This document shows, piece by piece, positions 9,901 to 18,717 of a stretch of 64,000 nucleotides of DNA. Location: NCBI RefSeq assembly GCF_900445255.1, contig NZ_UAPU01000005.1:321001-385000 (forward strand), in the 5' to 3' direction. The notes below the pieces were generated by a model that searched no databases, had not been told where the DNA came from, and saw only the letters and a list, made by a program, of their open reading frames with translations. Numbering within the stretch: position 1 is the stretch's first letter; every line of letters begins with the position of its first letter. The stretch comes from Anaerobiospirillum thomasii (lineage in GTDB: Bacteria; Pseudomonadota; Gammaproteobacteria; Enterobacterales; Succinivibrionaceae). A program made the position numbers and the translations under genes.

Positions 9901-10448
9901 AACTGCATTGAGTTTATGATCTGACTTAAACCTTCACGCTGTGACAGATCGAGCTCATTAAATGGCGCTACAAGAGATAAAGCCTCAAAGACATGCAGCA
10001 TAATATTGTAATTGGCAAGCTTGATATTGGCTCGTGCAAGCTGTGTCTGCTGCACCTTGTTCACAGCTCGCGTGGCGCTTTTTAATACCTGTATGACAGA
10101 TATATCCGGATCATTATGCAAATCAGGTTTTTTAGTTAAAATGATGCTGTCATTAAAGTTAAGCCTCTTTGGAATATAGCCTGGCACCACCTTTATATCA
10201 AAGCGCAGAAGATAGGAGCACAAGTCATAAAAACAGCGCTGCGAGTCTGCGTTAAACTCATCTTGTGTAGTATCTAAACATAGGTTTTCATACAGCTCGC
10301 CTATAAGATAGTTTTTAATGCGCAGATTGAAAGTATCTCCCCTAACTTTTAAGGCTGCATTTTTTAATTTTGATGGCAGTTCTGAAAAGTGTGCAAGAGC
10401 ATAGTGTGCTGTATAGCGGGGACTTGATATAACATCTGCAGCTGACAT
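6987..10448 (-). CDS. Very large protein of unknown function, possible TerB-C-like C-terminus
   Basis: I do not recognise this 1,153-residue protein with confidence. The start at 10448 (MSAADVISS) is chosen because GAGG precedes it by the right distance; the open frame runs 46 codons further upstream without a ribosome site. It has no signal peptide or clear membrane segment. The first 950 residues look helical and rich in Leu, Lys, Asp and Asn. About residues 1000-1080 form an acidic, low-complexity Ser/Asp/Thr/Gln linker. The last 70 residues (FLSDILCDDNE, then INDICYDRFDEPFFDVDE) resemble the end of TerB-C domains, where a helix is followed by a D-x-x-D/E-P strand. TerB-C proteins are tied to stress or envelope-surveillance modules, but that role is only a suggestion here. 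It is divergent from the secreted protein gene at 10612. Confidence 0.75.
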   Translation of the reverse strand: MSAADVISSPRYTAHYALAHFSELPSKLKNAALKVRGDTFNLRIKNYLIGELYENLCLDTTQDEFNADSQRCFYDLCSYLLRFDIKVVPGYIPKRLNFNDSIILTKKPDLHNDPDISVIQVLKSATRAVNKVQQTQLARANIKLANYNIMLHVFEALSLVAPFNELDLSQREGLSQIINSMQLPFEGVNYLKACYTFVSNSKIYATDFKSPFVLKALNEEHTALVVNILLRLALLHSCKLEIDESCEIGKKLKALYLKHSSSVKKHELSSMYSQPVTVKKSQFPLRGVQNGLYMCKLLHDNKLMNTLDFDLQDKKHIFERIFENIKKSMPVSLSLFIQNNFNHAIKPLGDSFYKGVIDDRSLEIKYVHKDDPLTVYYLTSNKNEYLINKNVAFVPECAELKSYLYSFGDHLSEFGARHRLYGGTRLFNLLILKFLFEKDCTDSLDDLSYRRIKKHFNDNYDLILTFYVVFLYKRQKDISAFDLIRYIIDLKAPALFSCDLIEAFCNIRLSEAFYDTKLNKIDNALQNLDTTVLLHFYTLKFFAYTYRRLLHNDNRINTTLLSDNVLILTQNFIQHINLFLKDNAVLFKHLLGYEVKKICSYVESAQFTSAIDRAYRTTVHNSFTDNLVKSAVNYSLNMVHNDRHFSHITFIFSQYMDIYTDTQILSMCHDVVLNYHHKHLFYAINLSLFKNSYFELEGLDDRLAHLAKSLEQTDAQKELIEPLLKRDLTNNFHLNLLFFLNLDFYVFPLLSYGDSNLDLKDAGSLCFDLKAAFSKETFESDAIRKCSLGVCFEHMLFLEQVLYMFKGYITNNNIDTLLQNYIMHTQCNNTIKMYLYNYGKKIFRFFADHHVKAPDDVQQKTLFRVYLSQYMLHDFLIDTLNLKIFSDNSYDELESYLQHGTRRLPHNFLEESLLKISSHIIFTNNFMPGTMQKVSSILRLFNIKYKNTDLQNSRSAKGQIFNLNFDLIRSKQKESVELVDVIGRIKEGTDTNSQNLLNSQDEANTDSSPINTVTGASALTETQDVNASAAHKSAALDTDTQSVQSQDVDQGSLHNTEDKDKTEDRSENEGTASLLDKQAKAFLSDILCDDNECISLSLVKDKAAEHKYMSYMVPLEFINDICYDRFDEPFFDVDEADNTVYLSLHLKDDLLKL

Positions 10449-10611
10449 AAGCGCCTCATTTTTGAATAAAAAATTATTATCGCACTTTTTGGCTAAACAT
10501 ATTGTATAAAATGTCATAAAATCACGGTATTTTATTGTTTGACGATATATTAAAAAGATCGCATAATATTTTTTTAGATACAGCAAAGATTTAGATTAAT
10601 AGGACTGAGAA

Positions 10612-11013
10612 TTGAAAAAATTAGCCCTTGCTGCCCTGTGTGCAGTTTTTGTTACCTCTCAGGCTTGTGCCAATGTGTTTATAACAGTTAAAAATGAAAG
10701 CACAGAGGACTGCTCTGTAGCCTTTCATGCCCGCATAGATAAAACCAAATGGCTTACAGTAGGCTGGTACGTTTTTGCCTCTGGTGAAGAGGCTCCTGTC
10801 ATTTTAGACAAGGTCAACGATATTCATGATGTTTTTGTCTATCATGACTGCCCGCGCTCTATAAAGCCAGAGGATGAGACCAAAAAGGCCTGGGTTCTTG
10901 AAAACCGCAAATTCATAGATGAGGTCTCACGCGAAAAGGAAAGCGGCTACGTTGAGAAAATTTTTGTCCGTCTTGCTGGCGATAAATTTATTATCTCAGG
11001 ACCATCCTCATAA
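10612..11013 (+). CDS. Secreted DUF1036-like protein
   Basis: A small exported protein of 133 residues starting at TTG. TTG is chosen because it gives a good signal peptide (MKKLALAALCAVFVTSQACA, cleavage after ACA) and is preceded by AGGACTGAG; no ATG fits. The mature part (VFITVKNEST, then WLTVGWYVFASGE) resembles DUF1036, in which a CN-type strand precedes a W-x-x-x-GWW/Y motif. Two remaining cysteines could form a disulfide. The role is unknown, probably periplasmic. It is divergent from the large minus-strand gene and 85 bp upstream of the next gene. Confidence 0.75.
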   Translation: MKKLALAALCAVFVTSQACANVFITVKNESTEDCSVAFHARIDKTKWLTVGWYVFASGEEAPVILDKVNDIHDVFVYHDCPRSIKPEDETKKAWVLENRKFIDEVSREKESGYVEKIFVRLAGDKFIISGPSS

Positions 11014-11098
11014 TCTACAATCCATGGCATAAAACTTGCTTCTATATACTTAATTACAACAGTAATGGCAAAAATTGCCGTATATAGAGGACAATATT

Positions 11099-11554
11099 AT
11101 GTCTGGTTTATTATCCACACTGCATATGGCAGGGCAGGGTCCTGTTAAGAGCAGAGGTGCCACACAGGCACAGGATCTGCTCTATCAGAATACTCTGACG
11201 CCTGCTGTACGGTCAGTAGATATCAATGACGGTACTTCCTTTAGTGCCGCTATGGCTGCGCTTATGCGCAATGGCAGCGATGGCTTTGGATCATCAGACT
11301 TCAGTCTCGATGGGACACATGCTGCTCAGGATGCTCACAGTGCAGATGCTGCAGATAAACACAGCGATTTTTCAGTGTTTGAATCAACAAATCCTGCCAT
11401 CAGAGAGTTTGGCATTTTAATGCAGCCTCCTTCAAAGGATTTTGAAATTCTAAAGAGCTCACCACTGAATGTTGAAGGATTCAAGTCACTTGGCAGGCTA
11501 AGTGATCAGCTGGCTCTTGCAGGTAAATTTGCCAATGCAATTTACGCAGCCTGA
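11099..11554 (+). CDS. Small protein of unknown function
   Basis: A 151-residue protein that I do not recognise. The start at 11099 (MSGLLSTLHMAGQG) follows AGAGG at a good distance; an earlier ATG at 11075 lacks a site. There is no signal peptide or membrane segment. The middle is low in hydrophobic residues and rich in Ser, Asp, Ala and His (HAAQDAHSADAADKHSD), likely disordered. The C-terminus has a helical FKSLGRLSDQLALAGKFANA stretch. The general look recalls proteins handled by flagellar or type III export, but no specific evidence supports that. Confidence 0.6.
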   Translation: MSGLLSTLHMAGQGPVKSRGATQAQDLLYQNTLTPAVRSVDINDGTSFSAAMAALMRNGSDGFGSSDFSLDGTHAAQDAHSADAADKHSDFSVFESTNPAIREFGILMQPPSKDFEILKSSPLNVEGFKSLGRLSDQLALAGKFANAIYAA

Positions 11555-11556
11555 TA

Positions 11557-11581
11557 TTTAAGGCTGCCCTGCAGCCTTAAA
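11557..11581 (+). terminator. Hairpin after the small unknown gene
   Basis: TTTAAGGCTGC pairs with GCAGCCTTAAA around CCT. The stem is strong but no good T-run follows, so it may be a weak terminator or a processing stem. Confidence 0.5.
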
Positions 11582-12116
11582 ATCAGTATCCTGTGAAAAT
11601 CTGCCTTAAAATATTGGTGCCTTACATGGTACTGATATCATCTTTGCATGTGAGCATAGTGCTTTAGCATGATACTTATTTACAGTGTCTATAAAGCATA
11701 TGCTCTTCTTTTATCCTTATCTTTGATCTTATTTCTGATATCTATCTTTTATAGATGACGTTTTCATATAAGCTTGAATATCTTGCCTTATGCCGTCTGA
11801 TAGATCTTTATCCTAGAGTAAATATAGCATCAATCTATAACACAAAGACTATACAGTATGACATTAGAACAGTAGCGGCAATCTGAACTTAAGGCAGGCT
11901 TATTAAGTAGTCTTGAGTGCTATGGACTGCAGGGTCTTATCTACGGTGTAGCTTTGATGGGTTAAATTGCAGGTATAGCTGCACCTAGAGAATTTATGAG
12001 CATTGCTTAGATTTGTATCAAATTAGGGTAGAGATTTTAAGGGTAGAAAATGTCAAGATTACCATCTTAGATCTGTAATTGTAAACCTTTAAAAAAATAG
12101 AAAAGCCAGGACTTTT
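11582..12116. other. Intergenic stretch, no gene seen
   Basis: About 535 bp before the IS4 element. All frames are broken, and I see no RNA gene or clear repeat. It may be decayed coding DNA. Confidence 0.45.
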
Positions 12117-12138
12117 AAAAAAATCCATACCCATGAAC

Positions 12139-13575
12139 TTAAGCCTTGATTGTAACATCAATTTTGTGCGGTATTAAAAAGTCTTTCGTCATATGGTGTG
12201 TATTGTAAATTTTATCGACCAGGAGGCTTACGTCCTTTTTAAGATCTATATCCCTTTGTGATGGTTTAGTTCGCATCATAGAATCTAAAAGACCTTCAAA
12301 CTTGCTGATCTCATTGTATATTGTAGACTTAGCGCCTTTGACCATGGCTTTTAACAATGGTCCTATATCTCTGATAGAGGAAGCCATCTTTAACAGAGAT
12401 ATTTCCCGTTTTTTACGTTGGTAATCTCTTTTCTTTTTCTGAAGCTGTTTTGCTATAAGCTTTTTGATGAGGTATGAGCCAATACTTGCATAAATAAAGA
12501 GCAGGATAATTTCTTTGATGGACGAATTGATAGAGCAGAGGCTGTTGCTACTTTTAAGTGCTTTAAACATGATCTCGCAGGACCAGCGCGTCCTGTAAGT
12601 ATCAGCTATAACTGATGCTGCTACACGGCTTGCATCTATGTTGGTGATGAAATAATTAAATTTATCATCAACAGGATTATAGATACGAATCATCCTTAAA
12701 ACGGTATCATCGTTAACCTGCACAGCCATATCAACCAGAGGATATTTGCTGCCATTTAAGTGCTGACATGGTTTGCATCCTTCAAATTCATGTAACGTGG
12801 CTCCGTTGCCATCCATTGCATGAATAATCTTATAGGCGCAATTCTCCTTGCCTCTGAATATAAAATAATGCCCCTTGGATATAAGTAGCAAATATAAAGC
12901 TTCAGATACATATCCCCTGTCGCACAGATATAACACCTGCTCATAGATATCTGGTGACAGGTGCTCTCTTTCATTGGCTACAGCCTCCGTAATATCAATA
13001 TGTGTAGGCATATTGTTTACAATAGAAAACCCCGTATGCAGTTTAATAGCGGCAGATTTTTTATCAGGGTTGGTCTTGTCAGGATTACGTGTTTTAGCCT
13101 TGCAGCTAAAGTTGTCATAGGCTGAGTATCTAAGGGAGATTTCAGAGCCGTCCACCATGATAATATCATTAACACCGACACTCTGCCTGTAAGCCTCAAG
13201 CAGTTTCAGACCAGTTTCATTAGTATCGTCTTTAACAAGCATAGAGAGGTTTTCTATAGTATTCTTCATAACTTCAAGCAGTCCCTCTGAACGCAGACGG
13301 TTGTGAAGAGCCTTTGAAGATATATCAATGCCAAACATGTCAGAATAGCACTTATGAAATCCATTTAAAGTAAAAGTTATATTGTTAGAGTTTTGGTTAG
13401 TAGAGGCATATGTTAAAAGAGCTGAGAGAAGTTCAGCTATTGTAACTTTTCTTTGCCTTTTGAGTGTGCCATTTTTTCTGGCAAAATTATTAATAAGCTC
13501 TTTTCTGAAGACGGTTAAAATATTTAAGAGTTCAGCTCTTTGAATATAGAGATTAATTTGAGATAATAAAGACAT
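12139..13575 (-). CDS. IS4-family transposase (copy 1)
   Basis: A DDE transposase of 478 residues that moves its element by cut-and-paste. VDGSEISLRYSAYD carries the first catalytic Asp, LYLCDRGYVSEA the second, and YRTRWSCEIMFKALK is the IS4 signature Y-x2-R-x3-E-x6-K with the catalytic Glu. The start at 13575 (MSLLSQINL) is preceded by AAAGGAAAA; the frame is open 28 codons further up, but that stretch covers the likely promoter. It differs from copy 2 at two residues (an Arg/Ser in the N-terminal FRKELINN and a Ser/Asn in DNFSCKAK). It is intact and probably active. Confidence 0.93.
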   Translation of the reverse strand: MSLLSQINLYIQRAELLNILTVFRKELINNFARKNGTLKRQRKVTIAELLSALLTYASTNQNSNNITFTLNGFHKCYSDMFGIDISSKALHNRLRSEGLLEVMKNTIENLSMLVKDDTNETGLKLLEAYRQSVGVNDIIMVDGSEISLRYSAYDNFSCKAKTRNPDKTNPDKKSAAIKLHTGFSIVNNMPTHIDITEAVANEREHLSPDIYEQVLYLCDRGYVSEALYLLLISKGHYFIFRGKENCAYKIIHAMDGNGATLHEFEGCKPCQHLNGSKYPLVDMAVQVNDDTVLRMIRIYNPVDDKFNYFITNIDASRVAASVIADTYRTRWSCEIMFKALKSSNSLCSINSSIKEIILLFIYASIGSYLIKKLIAKQLQKKKRDYQRKKREISLLKMASSIRDIGPLLKAMVKGAKSTIYNEISKFEGLLDSMMRTKPSQRDIDLKKDVSLLVDKIYNTHHMTKDFLIPHKIDVTIKA

Positions 13576-13733
13576 AGCAAGTTTTCCTTTGTTTGGTTTG
13601 GTTTGGTATATTATACCATGGAAACTTGCTATACCCCATAAAAATCCTTTATAAAACAATCTGTTAGATCGTTTTTAATACTTCTAACAACTTCTTTTTG
13701 TATCAGAATTGTATGTTTCCAAAAAAATCAAAC

Positions 13734-13790
13734 AAAAAACCCGCATCGAGGTCTTTTGCACTAATTTTTAGCACGATAGAATGCGGGTTT
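13734..13790 (-). terminator. Transposase-facing terminator inside IS4 copy 1
   Basis: On the minus strand AAACCCGCAT (complement of 13781-13790) pairs with ATGCGGGTTT (complement of 13737-13746) and runs into TTTTTTG and more T. It lies upstream of the transposase start, so it would stop transcription entering from flanking DNA. The 34-nt loop contains a smaller CTAA/TTAG hairpin. Confidence 0.7.
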
Positions 13791-13878
13791 GCGGAATGAT
13801 TTTAAGCCAAAAACTTCTGGATTTTAATAAATGCTTAAAAATCAAGACTTTACTAAGATCCTAGGTATGAAAAAAATC

Positions 13879-14305
13879 TGCGGGCAGTGATGTGCTTGAA
13901 GTATGGTGTAGCAGATCATATGGGAGATGAATTTTAGCTCCGAAAGTTTTATGAAATATACTTATATAGACACCTTTAATATGAAGAAAAAATCTAGAAC
14001 TATTAAATAATAACTATAGTTATCATAATGTTACATAAAGTAGTTACATCCAAAAATAGCAAAAATGTCAATTTTTGTGAGTTGGTGCACATATAAAAAA
14101 TATATGCATATTTTTTATAACAAAGCAGTCAAAATGATAAAACTGGAAGGTTGAAGCACATAAAAATAATATGATACAAAAGATAATTGAAATTAAACAT
14201 ACATTGGTTTTGTGTGTTTTTTCACTACAGATGTTAAATTGCAAAAAGATATCAGCGTCAGCTTTAAAGCCTACAGCTGATGTCAAACAAACTTGCGAGA
14301 TTATT
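13879..14305. other. Intergenic region upstream of the autotransporter
   Basis: About 430 bp of very A+T-rich DNA. It probably holds the autotransporter promoter. The autotransporter frame is open back to an ATG at 14171, but codon use there is poor and I prefer the ATG at 14306. No other gene is seen. Confidence 0.45.
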
Positions 14306-14412
14306 ATGATAATAAAAAGTGCTTATACAAAATCTTCATTTTCAAAGACTGCAATAGCGGCAGGACTTGAAAGACTGTTGAATCTACATACATATAAAAA
14401 ATATACTCATAT

Positions 14413-14421
14413 GGGGGGGGG
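14413..14421 (+). repeat. Poly-G(9) tract, probable phase-variation switch
   Basis: Nine consecutive G directly after ATG 14411 in the signal-peptide region of the autotransporter. With nine, the frame hits TAA within 14 codons. With eight (or eleven), it runs on through the hydrophobic core into the passenger. This matches slipped-strand switching known for surface-protein genes of other bacteria. Confidence 0.85.
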
Positions 14422-17159
14422 TAATTTCAAGCATACTATTGGTAGGAGTGTTATTTAACCCATTATCTCTACAGGCTTCTGAAAGCGCTCATTTAAAATG
14501 TGATGTTCAGCTTAACGGTGATTGCAAAATTAAAACACATGATTTTACAGATCCTAAAAATCAGTCAGATCCCTATACAAGTATTTATAGCCAAGCTACC
14601 GATATCAATAGTAATGGTAATATAAATGGAACTCATATACAGTAAGATACCCATGACCCCATAATTTATCAAAAATCAGATCAGGTTGCGCAATATCCCT
14701 TGAGAGGTGGGTATCAGGTAGATGCGGGCAGTATCATGCCTACCCGCGGTGATAGATTAGTTCTTGAATATGTCAAACTCGGTATAGTCAAAATCTTCAA
14801 GCAGCTTGACCATATCCCAGGATTTGATCTGACCTTTAGGTAGTTCGCCGTTATCCACGTAGTACTGCGTCATGGCCTTGTTAATGCAATGGGCATACAT
14901 GCTGTTATTAAGCCTTCTCAGATATGACTCAGTATCAATACCATTGAGCTCAAGTGTCTTATAAACAGTCACTATCTTGCACAAATCCTGCATATTATGC
15001 GCACTGACCTTCTGTTTCACAGAGGAGCGTATCATGGTCATGCGACGTATCATATTCTCCACATGATTAGAGTCAGGTGGCACCTCCACATTCTCTATGA
15101 ATGTTGTAAAACTGTCCTTGTGGTTTAAGTAATAAATCAGAGGTTTGGCATACAGGCTTGATTTGGATTTGGCTCTGTATTTTCCAGTTCTCGTCAGCTC
15201 CACGTAGCGATCTTTTATAGATTCTACAGCTGCATCTATGCTTTCAAACAAGTCTTTCATTTGCTCTCTGTTTTCCAGCTTGTAATTTATATATGTGTTG
15301 CGATCTATAGAGCCATCATTCTGATAGGCACTTTCAAGCTCATAGATTTTAGCTATGGCATAGAATATCTTGAGCAGAGCGGCAGGTGCCTTGATATGCT
15401 CAGGATTAAAGTCCCTAAGCAGCTTTTGTGTAAGCTCCTGCTCTGTAAGCTTTTCCAAGTCCTGTGCATAAATCCTTGGGTTACAGGCTTTTATAATCTC
15501 GCGTCTGAAATGTGTAATACAGGTCTGCCATTTTCTGCGCTCCAGTCTTTGGCAGATACTGGCATATACAGGGTAGGCATCAGAGATCAGATACTCAAAC
15601 TTAAAATCATCTGTAATAACATTGCCAATACTCTCTGTAGATCTGCTGTTGACGTAGGTGAAGTACACAAGTTTGACATCAGATGCAGGAGCAGAGGCTA
15701 AGGTCATAATATAATTTCTTGAATTGATCTCAAGCTGGCCTTTATCTCTACACTCCTTCATTTTGGCGCTCATATTGCCCTTACCCTGACTGTGTAGACA
15801 GTCAAATACGGTTTCATCGGCAAGTAGCACCTTCAATGTCTTAGCCTTGTTATATATCATCTCGTACAGAGGATTTAAATATATAGCCACATAGTCACTG
15901 ACATTGTATGGCAGTGTGTCATGGCCAAGCTCAAAGCCTTTGGTCAGCCATGAATTAAATCTGTCTACAGGTATACCGTTATATTCAAACTGGCATATTG
16001 AGCGTATAAGTGACATGCCTATGCTTCTGTTAGGTATAACAGGGAAATCGTCCTTATCCTTGTCAAAAGCCATTTCGCAGGTGCCGCATTTTTTACAGAC
16101 ATAAATATCATTACCCTGAGATACGGCATCAATAGCATCTCTTAAATCACTGCTCTTACGTATAAAGGTCGATACCTCTGTTTTTAGATTTATTACATCA
16201 TCGCTGTCGCATTTACTGCACTTATCTATCTTATTCTGTGAGTTTCTTTCTTTGGCATTGTTCAGATTGCCGGTCTTCTGACGACCTCTGGTCTTCTTGC
16301 CGTTACCTTGAGTTGAACCGCCTCCTTTATTGGAGTGTTTAGGCTTAATCTCAAGTGTTTTAAGAATATTCTCAAGCTCAGTAGCCCTCTCTGTCATACC
16401 ATTCTTTACACAGTACTCATATACAGAGCGTGCTAATGTTTTAATCCTCTCAAAATGGCGGGACTGATTTTTATAAGAGCCATTGAGATTAGCCATCTGC
16501 TCTTTAATATTATTTATTTCGCTGACGATATTGTCGTTATCTTGTGAATTGTTGCCATCCTGAGATTGTACATTGTTCTTTTCTTCATTATTTGTGGCAG
16601 CACTAGATATGCTGCCCACGTCTGAGCCTTTAGGTGCAAAACAGCTATTGGAAAATGCAGATTTATAATTTTTAACGCAGGACAGACACTCTTCAAATAT
16701 ATTTTGAATGGTAGTTATAACATCCCTGGAAAATGCATCTTGAGGATAAATGTTGAATATTGCGAAGAAGATCTGACGATCTTGTGTTAGAAGATCCGTG
16801 GAGTGGTAATTTTTAATATGACCTTCTGGGGTATTTTTAGCTCACAAAAAGACAAAATCTCATCCCTTTTGGCTTACTTTTTTATTATTTCATCATCATT
16901 TTTAATTTGTCAATACCTTATTTTTGTAGAAATTCCCGTTACTTTGAACCCATGAGGCTTAAATCTAGCTAGTGTAGCAAAACAAATTTCAATAACAACA
17001 TATTGATACATAAGGAAATATTGTCCATAAAGATCTGGCTGTGCTACGCTAGAAGATCTTGAAATATTTTTTTAGAAGATCTTTAAAAGCACCATAACTT
17101 GTATTGTTTTTGAGAGATATCTAACATATTGGCGTCATATGTCACATAATATGTAAATT

Positions 17160-17270
17160 AAAGGAACACGCTCCTTTTGTCTAAAAAGAACATGCTCCTT
17201 TAATTAAAAGAACATGCTCCTTTAATTAAAAGAACATGTTCTTTTAACTTGTACCTTTAAATGTTCCTTT
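17160..17270. promoter_or_regulatory. Array of 18-bp palindromes (probable KfrA-like operators), copy 1
   Basis: Mirror of the array in copy 2. Four sites of the type AAAAGAACATGTTCTTTT at 17160-17177, 17184-17201, 17206-17223 and 17228-17245, plus a weaker half-site to 17270. Spacing is 22-24 bp. The array lies beyond the end of the KfrA-like gene, between it and the IS end. Confidence 0.75.
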
Positions 17271-17355
17271 AATTGTAATTTTTTGATTATAATCAAGTGG
17301 ATACTCAACAAAAAAGGCCAGCTTTTAAGCCAGCCCTTGTCTACTTTACCCAGTT

Positions 17356-17910
17356 TTATTTACCAAGCCTGGCTATAGCCTCCAGTATAGCCTGCTGCTT
17401 GTCATCGCTTTGCTGCTCCAGCCGCTTGGTTAAATGTGCGTTGGTCTTGGTTTGCTCCGCTAAAAGAGACTCAAGCTCTTTTATCCTTTCATCCTTTTTA
17501 GCAATTTGAGCATCTTGCTCTTTTAGCTTCTCCTGAGCTAGATGCAGCTCCTTTTGTGCCTCTGACATAAGCTCACCTATTTCCTTATGCTTTGCATCAT
17601 ACTCATTTTGCAGTCGGGTTCTGTCGGCATTGATCTTATCTCTAAAAGACTCAAACAGGTTTAATGCCACCCTTTGCATGTCCTGCTGGAAGCTTTCTGG
17701 CATAGTTTCATTAAAACTGGCCTCCATAATGGTTTTATTGTACTGACGCATAAATGCTGATATGGTTTTATTAGCGCCTCCGACAAGCTCTTTAATAGCA
17801 CGTATAGTCAGTTTTTTACCTTGCTTATTAAGGGTAGATACAGCCTCATCAAATTTCTCTTTGGTCAGATCGTCACGAAAAGCTTTTTTATCTGATTTAG
17901 ATGTTGTCAT
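17356..17910 (-). CDS. KfrA-like DNA-binding coiled-coil protein (IS21 copy 1)
   Basis: A 184-residue protein. Residues about 10-60 (LTKEKFDEAVSTLNKQGKKL then TIRAIKELVGGANKTISAFM) match the KfrA N-terminal helix-turn-helix domain of plasmid proteins. Residues about 90-175 are a continuous Glu/Lys/Gln/Ala coiled coil. Plasmid KfrA proteins bind inverted repeats, repress their own genes and help partition. The start at 17910 is preceded by CCTGGAGAA. A perfect palindrome (17932-17949) sits between istB and this start, suggesting self-repression. Such a gene is not a normal part of IS21; regulation of transposition or of the insertion site is my inference. It is identical in copy 2. Confidence 0.88.
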   Translation of the reverse strand: MTTSKSDKKAFRDDLTKEKFDEAVSTLNKQGKKLTIRAIKELVGGANKTISAFMRQYNKTIMEASFNETMPESFQQDMQRVALNLFESFRDKINADRTRLQNEYDAKHKEIGELMSEAQKELHLAQEKLKEQDAQIAKKDERIKELESLLAEQTKTNAHLTKRLEQQSDDKQQAILEAIARLGK

Positions 17911-17931
17911 AATAATTATTCTCCAGGTTTT

Positions 17932-17949
17932 AAAAGAGCATGCTCTTTT
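17932..17949. promoter_or_regulatory. Perfect 18-bp palindrome before the KfrA-like gene, copy 1
   Basis: AAAAGAGCATGCTCTTTT, in the 42-bp gap between istB and the KfrA-like start. It has the same consensus as the array at 17160-17245. Confidence 0.75.
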
Positions 17950-17952
17950 GAT

Positions 17953-18708
17953 TTAATCTTCATCAACAGAAGTACGGCGGGAAGTGCCTGGTACAATAAG
18001 TGTGTAATTATTGTTAGAGCATCGCTCAACAATAGATTCTGACAGTGAATCACCATCAATACCTCCTTTTAAAATATCAATCCAGGCATCTGGGGATTTT
18101 TGAGAGAGAATCACTGTGCTCTTTTTGCCATATCGCTTGTCCAGAATGTCAAATAAAATGCTTTTCTCGTCAGCATCATATGGGGTGAGGCAGAAGTCGT
18201 CCAGGATAAGCATGCTTTTACCTGTTATAACTTTTAACTTGGTGGCGTAGCTTGCAGAGCCTAAATTCATGTGCAGGTTGGCTATAATGTCTTTGGTTGA
18301 GTAGTATAAAGTTGAGTTGCCAAGACAGCAGTTGCGTCTCCCTAAAGCTGAAGCAATAAAGGTTTTACCAGATCCAGCTTTACCGTATATGGTCAGGTTG
18401 TAGCACTTTTCTACAAACTCAAGAGAGCTTAAGCTATCTATCTTATTGATAAATGTAGGGTCACTGCGTTCTAGATCTTTTAATATCATGCAAAGCTCTG
18501 CCTTTACCGGCAGTCTAGAAGCTTTAATTAAAGACTCCTGACGTCTTTTATTTCTTGTATTCTGCTCAGCTGTGAGCATATTGGTCAAAATGGTATCAAT
18601 GCTGGTGGCCTCCAGCTCCTGAGGGTTGTTTACATATGCATTAAACTGCTCTAAAGCTCCCCTCATATCCAGCTCACGTAATAAAGATTGAATATTTGTA
18701 AGTGACAT
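17953..18708 (-). CDS. istB: IS21 helper ATPase IstB (copy 1)
   Basis: A 251-residue AAA+ ATPase of the DnaC/IstB type that directs IstA to target DNA. Walker A is GKAGSGKTF near 116-124 and Walker B is MLILDDFC near 167-174. The start follows AGGAGTTAATT and lies nine bases after istA, so the two are translationally linked. Identical in copy 2. Confidence 0.95.
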   Translation of the reverse strand: MSLTNIQSLLRELDMRGALEQFNAYVNNPQELEATSIDTILTNMLTAEQNTRNKRRQESLIKASRLPVKAELCMILKDLERSDPTFINKIDSLSSLEFVEKCYNLTIYGKAGSGKTFIASALGRRNCCLGNSTLYYSTKDIIANLHMNLGSASYATKLKVITGKSMLILDDFCLTPYDADEKSILFDILDKRYGKKSTVILSQKSPDAWIDILKGGIDGDSLSESIVERCSNNNYTLIVPGTSRRTSVDED

Positions 18709-18717
18709 AATTAACTC

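Larger units (their letters stand above)
12126..13869 (-). mobile_element. IS4-family insertion sequence, copy 1 (1,744 bp)
   Basis: The ends were set by alignment with copy 2 (50346-52089), which is identical over the same 1,744 bp apart from about five base changes. The imperfect terminal repeats begin CATACC at each end. The direct repeat AAAAAAATC (12117-12125 and 13870-13878) flanks it as a 9-bp target duplication. It holds one transposase gene and an internal terminator that faces the transposase. Confidence 0.92.
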
